64,000 nucleotides of DNA from Rhizobium rhizogenes. Its GTDB lineage: Bacteria > Pseudomonadota > Alphaproteobacteria > Rhizobiales > Rhizobiaceae. The DNA lies in contig NZ_CP019702.2 in assembly GCF_002005205.3 (NCBI RefSeq), positions 1,988,001 through 2,052,000 of the forward strand. The letters are read 5' to 3'. The notes below the pieces were generated by a model. It did not search any database. It was not told where the DNA came from and saw nothing but the letters and a program-made list of their open reading frames with translations. The position numbers and the translations under genes were made by a program. This document shows, piece by piece, positions 56,202 through 64,000 of this stretch; the stretch's first letter is position 1, and each line of letters begins with the position of its first letter.

Positions 56202-57176
56202 TCACTTGACGGCGCGAATGGCTTCCCAGTCGGCCTTGTCGTAACCGAAGTCCTCGAACTTCACTTTTTCGATGACGTTCTTCTCGAAGTCGGCCTTGTC
56301 GACTTCGGCAACGGTCAGGCCGCGCTTCTTGAAGTCTTCGACGAGGCTTTTCTCGCGTTCATCGATGGTCTTGGTGGTCCGCTCGGCGGCTTCCTGCATG
56401 ACTTCGGTGAAGATTTTCTTGTCGTCATCGGAGAGCTGCGACCACAGGTTCTTCGAGATCACCGTGTTGAGGTGGTCAACGATGTGGCCGGTCAGGACGA
56501 TGTTCTTCTGCACTTCGAAGAACTTCTTCGCCTCAATGGTGGTCAGCGGGTTTTCCTGCGCATCGACGGTGCCGTTCTGCAGCGCCAGATAGACTTCCGC
56601 GAAGGCAATCGGCGTGGTGTTGGCGCCGCAGGCGCGCGGCATGGCCAGATAGGCCGGAACGTCGGGAACGCGCATCTTCAGGCCCGCCATGTCGGCGCAG
56701 GTGGCAATCGGCTTGTTCGACGTGGTGTGACGCGTGCCGTAATAGCTGACGGCGGCGATGTGGTTGCCGGTCTTGTCTTCATAACCCTTGGCGAGACGCT
56801 TGAAGATATCGCTCTTGGTATAGGCGATCAGATGGCTCGGGTCGCGGAAGATGTAAGGGAAATAGGTGACGCCGATCGGCTTGAAATCACGTGCGGCAAA
56901 GCTCGAACCGGAGATGATGATGTCAACGGTGCCGATCTTCAGACCCTGGTTGATATCGGCTTCCTTGCCAAGCTGCGAGGCGGGGAAAACATCCACCTTG
57001 TAGCGGCCATCGGTGCGCTTGGCGATCTCTTCCGCCGCCCAGACCGAATCGGTGTGGAACGGTTCGGAGGTCTCGTAGACATGCGCCCATTTCAGTGTGG
57101 TCTGCGCCTGCGCCGCCAGGGCGGAAAGCAGGATGGCGGCTGTTGCGCCCATCAAAGTCGACAATCTGATTTTCAT
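56202..57176 (-). CDS. TRAP transporter substrate-binding protein (DctP)
   Basis: A 324-residue DctP-family protein with a Sec signal peptide (about 1-24, ALAAQA-QTT). The ligand arginine is in GLKMRVPDVPAYLAMPRACGANTTPIAFAEVYLALQNGTVDAQENPLTTIEAKKF, the usual motif for uronate- and aldonate-binding members. The neighbouring uxuA and dehydrogenase genes suggest a sugar acid as ligand. Starts 63 bp after the GntR gene. Confidence 0.93.
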   Translation of the reverse strand: MKIRLSTLMGATAAILLSALAAQAQTTLKWAHVYETSEPFHTDSVWAAEEIAKRTDGRYKVDVFPASQLGKEADINQGLKIGTVDIIISGSSFAARDFKPIGVTYFPYIFRDPSHLIAYTKSDIFKRLAKGYEDKTGNHIAAVSYYGTRHTTSNKPIATCADMAGLKMRVPDVPAYLAMPRACGANTTPIAFAEVYLALQNGTVDAQENPLTTIEAKKFFEVQKNIVLTGHIVDHLNTVISKNLWSQLSDDDKKIFTEVMQEAAERTTKTIDEREKSLVEDFKKRGLTVAEVDKADFEKNVIEKVKFEDFGYDKADWEAIRAVK

Positions 57177-57239
57177 TCTTAACTCCTCCCGAATTAAAGC
57201 CAGATGTGCTGTTTTTTCCGTCGCCGGCTGCGGCGACGG

Positions 57240-57956
57240 TCACTCTTCCCCGATCGTTTCCTCCCCGAAACTTTCGGAAAATCTCTTTTGCGACAGCGTC
57301 AGATGCTGCCGCATCGCCTCACGCGCACCTTCCGGATCGTTGGCGGCAATGGCGTCGCGGATCACCCGGTGCTCCTGCACGGCGAGGTTCCAGGTGTGCG
57401 GGCCCTCGAAATAGCTGGCGAGCTTTTCGAAAAAGGGTGACAGGCTGCGCTCGTCATAGATCAGGCCGGTGAAGCGATTGAGCGCCGAATTGCCGATGAT
57501 ATCGGCAATGGCGGTATGGAAGGCACGGTCGAAATTGAGTGCCTGAGGCGAGTTGTCGAGCGCGCCGGCCATACGTTCGATGATGTCATCGAGTTTGGCG
57601 ATGCATTCCGGCGTGGCAAGCCGTGCGGCCTCTTCCGCAATCGCGCTCTCGATGATGCAGCGTGCCTGCAGGATTTCGAACGGGCCATGGGCATCCGGTA
57701 CTGCCGGCTTTTCCTTGGCCTGCCTGCCGGCTGCGCTGACATAAACGCCCGACCCCATGCGGATATGGATATGGCCTTCCACTTCCAGCACGATCAGTGC
57801 TTCACGCACCGTGGGTCGGGAGACGCCGAAGCGTTCCGCAAGGTCGCGTTCCGCCGGCAGGCGCTGACCTTCGGTCAGTTCCCCGCTTTCGATGAGCAAG
57901 CGAATTTGTTCCGCGACCAGCCGGTAAAGGCGGCGCGGCTCCAGAGCCACAAACAT
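57240..57956 (-). CDS. GntR-family (FadR/FCD) regulator of the TRAP-uxuA operon
   Basis: A 238-residue regulator: winged helix LYRLVAEQIRLLIESGELTEGQRLPAERDLAERFGVSRPTVREALIVLEVEGHIHIRMGSGVYV, then an FCD effector domain (FEILQARCIIESAIAEEAARLATPECIAKL to EHRVIRDAIAANDPEGAREAMRQHL). The FDRAFHTAIADI helix has the His expected for FCD metal binding. ATG at 57956 follows GGGAGG. It heads the operon and probably represses it, with release by a uronate or aldonate. Confidence 0.92.
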   Translation of the reverse strand: MFVALEPRRLYRLVAEQIRLLIESGELTEGQRLPAERDLAERFGVSRPTVREALIVLEVEGHIHIRMGSGVYVSAAGRQAKEKPAVPDAHGPFEILQARCIIESAIAEEAARLATPECIAKLDDIIERMAGALDNSPQALNFDRAFHTAIADIIGNSALNRFTGLIYDERSLSPFFEKLASYFEGPHTWNLAVQEHRVIRDAIAANDPEGAREAMRQHLTLSQKRFSESFGEETIGEE

Positions 57957-57997
57957 GATATCCTCCCAGCGTGAAAGTCTCCCCCGATCACGCAAGC

Positions 57998-58015
57998 GGT
58001 AAGATGGTCTTACCA
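57998..58015. promoter_or_regulatory. FadR-type operator upstream of the GntR gene
   Basis: GGTAAGATGGTCTTACC is a perfect inverted repeat; the nested TGGTCTTACCA fits the TNGTNNNACNA consensus known for FadR-subfamily GntR regulators. It lies 42 bp upstream of the GntR start, fitting autoregulation of the whole operon. Confidence 0.8.
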
Positions 58016-58283
58016 ATTTTATTAGGACGCATTTGTGCGGCGCTGTCAATTGGCCGTTTGTGGAAATGTCTGTGGGCTAGGATTGCGAGCGGTTCGGCAG
58101 ATTGGGCGATTGTCGCATCCCACGCTTTCGCCATTCCGGCGTTGAGCGACCCCAGGTGTTTGCCTTGAAGGGGCTCTTTTCGCTGCGCGGACGCGTCTCG
58201 GCCTGTTTCCGGCTTTAGGCCGGAATAACGGGAAAAATTCATTCCGGACAGTTGCGGCGGCTGACTTGTTTGCCGGGAGGTTG

Positions 58284-58316
58284 AGAATAAAGCCGCGGCA
58301 TCCAGCACGCGGCTCT
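58284..58316 (-). terminator. Rho-independent terminator of the HAD phosphatase gene
   Basis: On the minus strand AGCCGCG and CGCGGCT pair around 10 bases, followed by TTATTCTC, next to the stop at 58319. Confidence 0.7.
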
Positions 58317-58318
58317 CA

Positions 58319-59005
58319 TCAGTTCCCCGTGCCGGCGAGCTTCAGATTGCCATTCTCGGCAACAATCACATCCAGCTCACCATAACCGCCGATGGAAAGA
58401 TGCGGTGTTTCGATCGGGTGGGAATGGGTCACATTGATGACCACCACTGCGGCTCCCATGCGTTCGCCGGCCTGAATGCCTGCGGGAGCATCCTCGAAGA
58501 CAACGCAGTGCTCCGGCGCAACGCCCAGCCTTTCGGCGGCCTTCCTGTATCCTTCAGGGTCTGGCTTGCCGTTGACCACATCGTCTGCACAGATCATGAC
58601 GGGTGGCGGTGTAATGCCGGCCGCGGCGAGCCGGCGCTCGGCCAGTTCCCGCACGGCTGATGTGACGATGGCCCATTTTCCTGCCGGCAAAGACGCAAGA
58701 AAGGCTGCGGCACCGGGTATCTGAATGATGCCCTCCACATCATCCATCTCGGCGCGCAGTATTATGTCGGCCTCCTTATCCACATCGAGGCCGGGAACGG
58801 CCTCGCGGCGGATCACCTCCGAGGCCCGCATGCCGTGAATGCGCTGCAGGAAGGCATCAGGTTCTATGCCGTTTGCAACGGCCCACTCCCGCCAGACGCG
58901 CTCCACAACCGCAATCGAATTGACCAGTGTTCCGTCCATGTCGAACAGGAAGGCGGCGTAATCCTGCGAAAATATCTGGTCCTGCGGCGGGACTTTGCTG
59001 TGCAT
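58319..59005 (-). CDS. HAD-family sugar phosphatase / beta-phosphoglucomutase-like hydrolase
   Basis: A 228-residue HAD subfamily IA protein. Motif I FLFDMDGTL (nucleophile Asp), motif II VTSAVREL, motif III lysine in NGKPDPEGYRKAAERLG and motif IV VFEDAPAGIQAGERMGA. A helical cap follows motif I. Closest in pattern to YfbT/YniC-type sugar phosphatases. The ATG at 59005 has GGAAGAATGAG upstream. Physiological substrate unknown. Confidence 0.87.
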   Translation of the reverse strand: MHSKVPPQDQIFSQDYAAFLFDMDGTLVNSIAVVERVWREWAVANGIEPDAFLQRIHGMRASEVIRREAVPGLDVDKEADIILRAEMDDVEGIIQIPGAAAFLASLPAGKWAIVTSAVRELAERRLAAAGITPPPVMICADDVVNGKPDPEGYRKAAERLGVAPEHCVVFEDAPAGIQAGERMGAAVVVINVTHSHPIETPHLSIGGYGELDVIVAENGNLKLAGTGN

Positions 59006-59354
59006 CTCATTCTTCCATTGGAGGTATCGGGACCGCCTGTCTCTACAGCATCGAAGGGCATAACGGAATCGCTTTTCCATCTGGAAGGCAGGGAATGGCT
59101 TTCCGGCGGCCAACGGGAGTGTCCCGGAATCGAACGCTTCATGTGTTTCGCGACTCGCCGGGTTAGGGTAGGGGCATGACATGTCTTCCCGGCGTCGCAG
59201 GGCGTCAGGTTGCAGCAAGGATGAGCTGCTATCGTGAGTTTTTACCAGCGATAGAAGTATGTGAAATCAAAAGATAATGGATGGATTTGAATGTTTCGGT
59301 TGAGAATTTTCGCGGTGGAATTTTCTTAACGAAACCGCCGCTCGAGGGGTGGCG
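59006..59354. other. Divergent intergenic region between HAD phosphatase and minC
   Basis: About 350 bp. The right half becomes AT-richer and contains the minCDE promoter region; no gene or RNA is recognised. Confidence 0.5.
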
Positions 59355-59370
59355 TTAACCATTTGTTAAC
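59355..59370 (+). promoter_or_regulatory. CtrA-binding box upstream of minCDE
   Basis: TTAACCATTTGTTAAC is an exact TTAA-N7-TTAAC CtrA consensus, 42 bp upstream of the minC start codon. From memory, CtrA directly controls minCDE in Sinorhizobium meliloti; the site argues for the same cell-cycle control here. Confidence 0.8.
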
Positions 59371-59411
59371 CATATTCGAGGTACCTAATTGTCAACGATT
59401 TGTTTACCAAG

Positions 59412-60140
59412 ATGACCAAAGTGCTAACAGACCAGCGTTCGATCCGTATCAAAGGCCGCTCCTTCCTCGCAGTCGTGCTGTCCCCCGAATCTCCGGTCGA
59501 TCAATGGCTGGAAAGGCTCGATGATCTTGCTGCCCGTTCCGCGGGCTTCTTCCTGTCGCGTCCGGTGGTGCTGGATGTGTCGGAACTGACGCTCGACAAG
59601 GCCGGACTGAAGGCGCTGCTGGCGGCGCTGACGGAGCGCAATGTCGGTATCATGGGCATTGAGGGTGTTCGCCCCTCGATGATCGAGCCCGGCATGCCGC
59701 CGTCGCTGAAGGGCGGAAAGCCGGCCTCCGATGTCGAGGTTGAGCCGGTTGCTGTCGTCGCCGACGTGTCGGAGGCAAAGCCGCAGGCATCGGGTGAGGT
59801 TCGCGCGGTGGTGCAGTCGCTGGTCATCAATGAACCGGTGCGCTCCGGCCAGTCGATCATGTTCCCCGAGGGGGATGTCACCGTCATCGGTTCGGTTGCC
59901 TCGGGTGCGGAAATCATCGCCGGCGGCTCGGTGCATATTTACGGCGCCCTGCGTGGTCGCGCCATGGCCGGGTCGCTCGGTAATGTCTCGGCGCGCATCT
60001 TCTGCCGCAAGCTCGAAGCCGAGCTCCTGGCCATCGATGGTGTCTACAAGGTTGCCGAAGATATTGACGACAAGCTGCGCGGCCAGCCCGTTCAGCTGTG
60101 GCTGGAAAACGATACGATCAAGGCCGCGAAGCTCGGCTGA
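59412..60140 (+). CDS. minC: Septum site-determining protein MinC
   Basis: A 242-residue FtsZ-assembly inhibitor. The N-terminal domain (about 1-100: IRIKGRSFLAVVLSPESPVDQWLERLDDLAARSAGFFLSRPVVLDVSEL) is joined by a linker to the beta-helix C-domain (about 130-240: VVQSLVINEPVRSGQSIMFPEGDVTVIGSVASGAEIIAGGSVHIYGALRGRAMAG) that binds MinD. ATG at 59412 is used; a TTG at 59400 is possible. Confidence 0.96.
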   Translation: MTKVLTDQRSIRIKGRSFLAVVLSPESPVDQWLERLDDLAARSAGFFLSRPVVLDVSELTLDKAGLKALLAALTERNVGIMGIEGVRPSMIEPGMPPSLKGGKPASDVEVEPVAVVADVSEAKPQASGEVRAVVQSLVINEPVRSGQSIMFPEGDVTVIGSVASGAEIIAGGSVHIYGALRGRAMAGSLGNVSARIFCRKLEAELLAIDGVYKVAEDIDDKLRGQPVQLWLENDTIKAAKLG

Positions 60141-60175
60141 CAACAGAGAAACACACAGGAACAGGAGAGAGCCAT

Positions 60176-60991
60176 ATGGGGAAGGTAGTCGTTGTAACTT
60201 CCGGCAAGGGCGGGGTCGGCAAGACCACCTCGACCGCAGCGCTTGGCGCCGCGCTGGCGCAGAACAAGCAGAAGGTCGTGGTCGTGGATTTCGATGTCGG
60301 CCTGCGCAACCTCGATCTCGTCATGGGTGCGGAACGCCGGGTGGTTTACGATCTCGTCAACGTCATCCAGGGCGATGCCAAGCTGACGCAGGCACTGATC
60401 CGCGACAAGCGCCTCGAGACGCTGTTCCTCCTGCCGGCCTCGCAGACGCGCGACAAGGACAATCTGACGCCGGAAGGTGTGGAATGGGTCATCAACGAGT
60501 TGAAGAAGCACTTCGACTGGGTGATCTGCGACAGCCCGGCCGGCATCGAGCGCGGCGCGACTCTTGCCATGCGCCATGCGGATGTGGCCGTTGTCGTCAC
60601 CAACCCGGAAGTCTCTTCGGTGCGCGACAGCGACCGCATCATCGGCCTGCTCGATTCCAAGACGCTGAAGGCCGAACGCGGCGAGCGCATGGAAAAGCAC
60701 CTGCTCCTGACGCGGTATGATTCCGCTCGCGCCGAACGCGGCGACATGCTGAAGGTGGATGACGTTCTGGAAATCCTCTCCATCCCGCTGCTCGGCATCA
60801 TTCCGGAAAGCACGGATGTGCTGCGCGCCTCCAACGTCGGTGCGCCGGTGACGCTGGCGGATGCACGCTGCGCGCCGGCCATGGCCTATTTCGACGCCGC
60901 CCGGCGCCTGTCCGGCGAGGATATCCCCGTCGTCATTCCGGGCGAGAAGCGCGGCATCTTCTCGAAGATCTTCGCAAGGAGGGCTGCATGA
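60176..60991 (+). CDS. minD: Septum site-determining ATPase MinD
   Basis: A 271-residue deviant-Walker ATPase (KGGVGKT at 11-17; switch residues [25 protein letters not shown]). The C-terminus ([14 protein letters not shown]) is the amphipathic membrane-targeting helix. ATG at 60176 follows AGGAGAGAG. It recruits MinC to the membrane and is displaced by MinE. Confidence 0.97.
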   Translation: MGKVVVVTSGKGGVGKTTSTAALGAALAQNKQKVVVVDFDVGLRNLDLVMGAERRVVYDLVNVIQGDAKLTQALIRDKRLETLFLLPASQTRDKDNLTPEGVEWVINELKKHFDWVICDSPAGIERGATLAMRHADVAVVVTNPEVSSVRDSDRIIGLLDSKTLKAERGERMEKHLLLTRYDSARAERGDMLKVDDVLEILSIPLLGIIPESTDVLRASNVGAPVTLADARCAPAMAYFDAARRLSGEDIPVVIPGEKRGIFSKIFARRAA

Positions 60992-61248
60992 GCATCTTCA
61001 GTCTCTTCCGCAAACAGAAGTCGGCCCCGCTTGCGCGTGAGCGCCTGCAGGTGCTGCTCGCCCACGAAAGGGCATCGTCGGGTTCGGATCTCGTCGCCAT
61101 ACTGAGGGAAGAAATTCTCGGCGTCATCGCCAAACACGTGCAGATCGACAGCGACAGGGTGCATGTGAAGATGGATCGCGACGAACACGTTTCCATACTG
61201 GAGATCGACGTCGAAATTCCGCTGGGCGCTGATCTGCGCGCTGCCTGA
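60988..61248 (+). CDS. minE: Cell division topological specificity factor MinE
   Basis: An 86-residue protein: membrane-binding start [27 protein letters not shown], then the MinD-contact helix and dimerisation strands ([42 protein letters not shown]). Starts within the minD stop (ATGA). Completes the Min oscillator that keeps FtsZ rings off the cell poles. Confidence 0.96.
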   Translation: MSIFSLFRKQKSAPLARERLQVLLAHERASSGSDLVAILREEILGVIAKHVQIDSDRVHVKMDRDEHVSILEIDVEIPLGADLRAA

Positions 61249-61260
61249 GCTATTTTATGA

Positions 61261-61288
61261 AGACGCCGCCCACCACCGGACGGCGTCT
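61261..61288. terminator. Bidirectional hairpin between minE and the GltI-like gene
   Basis: AGACGCCG and CGGCGTCT form an 8-bp stem with a 12-base loop between convergent genes. U-tracts are weak on both sides. Confidence 0.5.
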
Positions 61289-62191
61289 CTACTCTGCCGT
61301 CGTATCGACCGGCCTGCGGAACGCTTCGGCCAGATCGCCGGGCAGGGCCCGCTTCAGGTTGATGCCGTTCGGCGGTATCGGCGCATTGAACCACTTGTCA
61401 TAGATCTTTTCGATTTCGCCGCTGGCATAGATTTGCCCCAGCGCCTCGTTGACCGCGTCCCGGAAACCGGTATCGCCATGGCGGAGCATCAGGCCATAGG
61501 GCTGCGGCGGGGCAAGATATTCGTTTGAAATGGTATAGTCGTCCGGTCGCCCCGTTTCGGCGACGAAGGATCGCAGAAGAATATCGTCCATGACGAAGGC
61601 CGAGGCGCGGTTTTCCGTCACCATGTCGAAACCGCCTTCGGTACTGTCATTCTGCAGAACGGCGATATTCAGCCCCAGCTTGCGGTTGAGAACGTTCAAT
61701 TGGCTGATATTGATGGTTCCCGTCGTCACCACCACCGTGCGGCCGGCAAGATCGGCAACCGTGTTCAGGCCGCTTGCCTTGAGCGCGACATAACGGGTGC
61801 CGGTGATGAAGTGGCTGTAGGAAAACCATACCGCCTTGCGCCTCTCCTCCGTATTGGTGCTCGCCACACATTCCATGTCGATCGTGCCGTCATTGAGAAG
61901 CGTGATACGGTTGCTTGGCGTGCGCTTGACGAACTCGGCCTTCAGTTCCGGCAGGCCCAGTTTCTTCTTGATGGAATCGGCCACCCTCAGGCAAAGCTCG
62001 ATGCTGTAGCCGATCGGTTCCGGGCCACTCCCCAGATAGGAAAAGGGAATGTTGCGGTCGGCATAACCCAGCCGGATGATGCCGGTCCTGGCAATGGTTT
62101 CGAGCGTTGGCGGCTGGTTGTCCTCGCTCACGGCCGGGGTGGATAAAAGGCTTAAAATCCCGAATGCAAGCCACAATGTCGATCTCTGCAT
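61289..62191 (-). CDS. Amino-acid ABC substrate-binding protein (GltI-like), paralogue A
   Basis: A 300-residue family 3 binding protein with a signal peptide (about 1-22, AVS-EDN). Glutamate/aspartate-binding features: IRLGYADRNIPFSYL, IDMECVASTNTEERRKAVWFSYSHFITGTRYV and AFVMDDILL. The ATG at 62191 follows GGAG by 7 bases. No permease or ATPase gene is nearby. It lies 69 bp after a clear paralogue. Confidence 0.87.
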   Translation of the reverse strand: MQRSTLWLAFGILSLLSTPAVSEDNQPPTLETIARTGIIRLGYADRNIPFSYLGSGPEPIGYSIELCLRVADSIKKKLGLPELKAEFVKRTPSNRITLLNDGTIDMECVASTNTEERRKAVWFSYSHFITGTRYVALKASGLNTVADLAGRTVVVTTGTINISQLNVLNRKLGLNIAVLQNDSTEGGFDMVTENRASAFVMDDILLRSFVAETGRPDDYTISNEYLAPPQPYGLMLRHGDTGFRDAVNEALGQIYASGEIEKIYDKWFNAPIPPNGINLKRALPGDLAEAFRRPVDTTAE

Positions 62192-62260
62192 CGCGCATCT
62201 CCAGCTAAAATGGTCTGTCAAAACGTGTCTTCATAAAAATCGAGGCGGGAGGGCAGCCCC

Positions 62261-63154
62261 TCAGTCCCGGTATTCATTCGGGTGTTCGTAGGCCTGTTTC
62301 AGGGCGGCGGCCATTGGCAGGTTCAGGTTCATACCGTTGGGCGGAATGGGTCTGGTGAACCACTTTTCATAGAGTCCGTGAATGGTCGGGCCGGTGAAGA
62401 TCTGCCGCAGGCTTTCATTGACGACAGCCTTGAAGGCCGGATCGTCGCGCCGGAAGACCAGCCCATAGGGCTCGGGCGCGCTCAGCGTTTCCTCGGACAG
62501 CGCATAGAGGTCCGGATTGTCGGATGTCGCCGCCAGTGCCGCCAGCAGGATACCATCCATGACGAAGGCGGAAGCCTTGCCGGAAACGACGAGCTCGAAG
62601 GCCTCCTCGTTGGTTTTTGTCGGCATGACCGAGATATTGAGGTTCTTTTCGCGGTTCACGGCATTCAGCTGTTCGATATTGACGGTGCCGGAGGCGGATG
62701 TAACGGAACGGCCCGCCAGATCGGCAAGGCTTTTCAGATTGTCCTGCCTGCGCGAGAGAAACTGGGTGGCGGTCATGAAATTCGGATAGGAAAAATCCAC
62801 GATTTTCCGGCGCTCGCTGTTATTGGTCGTGGCGGCGCATTCGATATCGATCTGGCCGCTGCGCACGAGGATGAAGCGGGTGGCGGGCGTGGCCTTGACA
62901 TATTCGAGGTCGATCCTGTCGAGCTTCAGCTGCTTGCGGATATCCTCGCTGATCGCGCGACAGAGATCGGTCGAAAAACCCGTTACCTGCCCATCCGGCA
63001 ACTGGTAGGAAAAAGGCGGTTCGGCTTCGCGATAACCGATGCGGATTTTCGCGGTCCTGGCAATCTGCTGCAGCGTATCGCCTTCGCCGGCGGCCTGCAG
63101 CGGGGTGATGGGGGCAAAGCATGTGAGGAAAAGGCAAAATACTGCAAGACGCAT
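62261..63154 (-). CDS. Amino-acid ABC substrate-binding protein (GltI-like), paralogue B
   Basis: A 297-residue paralogue of the downstream gene, sharing IRIGYREAEPPFSY, IDIECAATTNNSERRKIVDFSYPNFMTATQF, AFVMDGILLAAL and the C-terminal YEKWFTRPIPPNGMNLN. Signal peptide about 1-21 (LQA-AGE). The (E/D)C-x-(A/T)TN-x2-ERRK motif is typical of GltI. It begins 30 bp after the EAL gene stop, suggesting one transcript. Confidence 0.87.
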   Translation of the reverse strand: MRLAVFCLFLTCFAPITPLQAAGEGDTLQQIARTAKIRIGYREAEPPFSYQLPDGQVTGFSTDLCRAISEDIRKQLKLDRIDLEYVKATPATRFILVRSGQIDIECAATTNNSERRKIVDFSYPNFMTATQFLSRRQDNLKSLADLAGRSVTSASGTVNIEQLNAVNREKNLNISVMPTKTNEEAFELVVSGKASAFVMDGILLAALAATSDNPDLYALSEETLSAPEPYGLVFRRDDPAFKAVVNESLRQIFTGPTIHGLYEKWFTRPIPPNGMNLNLPMAAALKQAYEHPNEYRD

Positions 63155-63184
63155 TTTATGTCCTTTTGGCCGGCGGCCGGTTTC

Positions 63185-64000
63185 TCAAATCGCTTTTTGT
63201 GGTGGGCAATAATTGTCCTTGGTCGGTCGTCCAGCGCCGCCAAATTCGTCGTTCCCGATCGGAGCGATGACGGCGCGGTTCTTGAGTATCCGGGCAAGCG
63301 GGGCGGGCTCGGCGAAATAATAGCCCTGCGCTTCGTCGCATCCGGAAAGTTTGAGGGCCTCGAGCTGCTGGCTGTCTTCCACACCCTCGGCCGTCACCTT
63401 CAGGCCGATCTGCTCCGCCATGTCGATGATGGTGTTGACGATCGCCGAACACATGGGATTGGCGGGCAGGCCGGAGACGAATTCGCGATCGATCTTGATC
63501 TTGTCGAAGGCCACATGCGTCAATGTGCTCAATCCGGCGTAACCGGTGCCGAAATCGTCGAGAACGAGGCGGACGCCCCTTTCCTTCAGGAGCTTCAGGG
63601 CTCTGGCGCTGCTGTCGCGCTCCAGCATCGCCGTTTCCGTCACTTCCAGCTCCAGCCGCTCCGCCGGGAAGCCGGATGTTTCAAGTGCCCGGTCGACGAC
63701 GGGAACGATGTCGTCACTACAGAGCTGGACTGCGGACAGGTTGACGGCGAGCCGGATGTCCTTCGGCCAGCTCATGGCATCCGCGCAGGCCTGCGAAAGA
63801 ACCCACTCACCCAATGGCTTGATGAAGTTGTTTTCTTCGGCAAGGGTGATGAAGCGGTCCGGGGAGATCAGGCCAAGCTTGCTGTGCCGCCAGCGGGCAA
63901 GTGCCTCATAGGCAACGATACGGCCGCTCTGCAGATTGACCACGGGCTGGTAATGCAGCTCGAATTCATGGTTTTCGAGGGCGGATTTCATGTCTATTTC
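63185..64000 (-). CDS. EAL-domain c-di-GMP phosphodiesterase (5' part beyond window)
   Basis: A complete EAL domain, with the frame open to the window edge, so the N-terminal part lies outside. Counting from an internal ATG at 63991: substrate/metal motif YEALARW (E29), then NLSAVQL, LELEVTET, LDDFGTGYAGL, KIKIDREF, VTAEGVED and GYYFAEP. All catalytic residues are present, so it should hydrolyse c-di-GMP to pGpG. The sequence before the EAL domain (EIDMKSALENHEFELHYQP) is typical of a GGDEF-EAL junction. Confidence 0.9.
   Translation of the reverse strand, partial: EIDMKSALENHEFELHYQPVVNLQSGRIVAYEALARWRHSKLGLISPDRFITLAEENNFIKPLGEWVLSQACADAMSWPKDIRLAVNLSAVQLCSDDIVPVVDRALETSGFPAERLELEVTETAMLERDSSARALKLLKERGVRLVLDDFGTGYAGLSTLTHVAFDKIKIDREFVSGLPANPMCSAIVNTIIDMAEQIGLKVTAEGVEDSQQLEALKLSGCDEAQGYYFAEPAPLARILKNRAVIAPIGNDEFGGAGRPTKDNYCPPQKAI

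Overview
The window is about 60% GC, almost fully coding, and reads as a Rhizobiaceae chromosome, most likely the linear chromosome of an Agrobacterium tumefaciens/fabrum-type strain. The gene order, the nine-gene sulfoquinovose (smo) cluster, minCDE on the same replicon, rhizobial palindromic intergenic repeats and a TTAA-N7-TTAA CtrA box all point there. The organism call rests on recalled gene content, not on a database search.

Layout, left to right. 1-3.6 kb: a truncated BA14K-family gene, then dadA-alr (D-alanine catabolism) divergent from an Lrp-type regulator. 3.7-8.0 kb: a perfect 51-bp inverted repeat, then a leftward thiamine operon behind a TPP riboswitch (thiX-like permease, thiY-like binding protein, thiM, thiE, thiD) with no ATPase gene. 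8.2-9.5 kb: a TadG/vWA protein. 9.5-19.6 kb: the sulfoquinovose oxidative desulfonation cluster. smoI (sulfoquinovosidase), smoH/G/F/E (ABC importer) and smoD (GntR regulator) run left; smoC/B/A (monooxygenase, aldo-keto reductase, flavin reductase) run right; a matched operator-like motif lies before each transcription unit. 19.8-24.2 kb: an RND efflux pump whose stop codon lies inside an intergenic repeat. 24.6-32 kb: a surface/secretion block (polysaccharide export lipoprotein, RTX protein, type I secretion adaptor and ABC exporter, glycosyltransferase).

32.4-42 kb: a poorly characterised catabolic module: a peptide-type ABC importer, a COG3964 amidohydrolase, a RidA protein, a SelA-like PLP enzyme and an IclR regulator. 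42-48 kb: a candidate organosulfur module. An ArsR regulator and a GST are divergent from an SsuA-like protein without a signal peptide, an SsuD-like monooxygenase with changed active-site residues, and a TRAP transporter; three copies of an AT-rich motif sit between them. 48-51.8 kb: an AztD-type zinc metallochaperone with a Zur-box-like palindrome, a ketoglutarate-semialdehyde-type dehydrogenase and a VanZ-like membrane protein. 51.8-58 kb: a GntR-controlled TRAP/uxuA/idonate-dehydrogenase-like sugar-acid operon. 58.3-64 kb: a HAD phosphatase, minCDE, two orphan GltI-like binding proteins and a truncated EAL phosphodiesterase.

The window is mostly accessory catabolism: four transporter-plus-enzyme modules, each with its own regulator. 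The least explained parts are the 42-48 kb and 32-42 kb modules. No tRNA, rRNA, CRISPR array, transposase or phage gene was seen.
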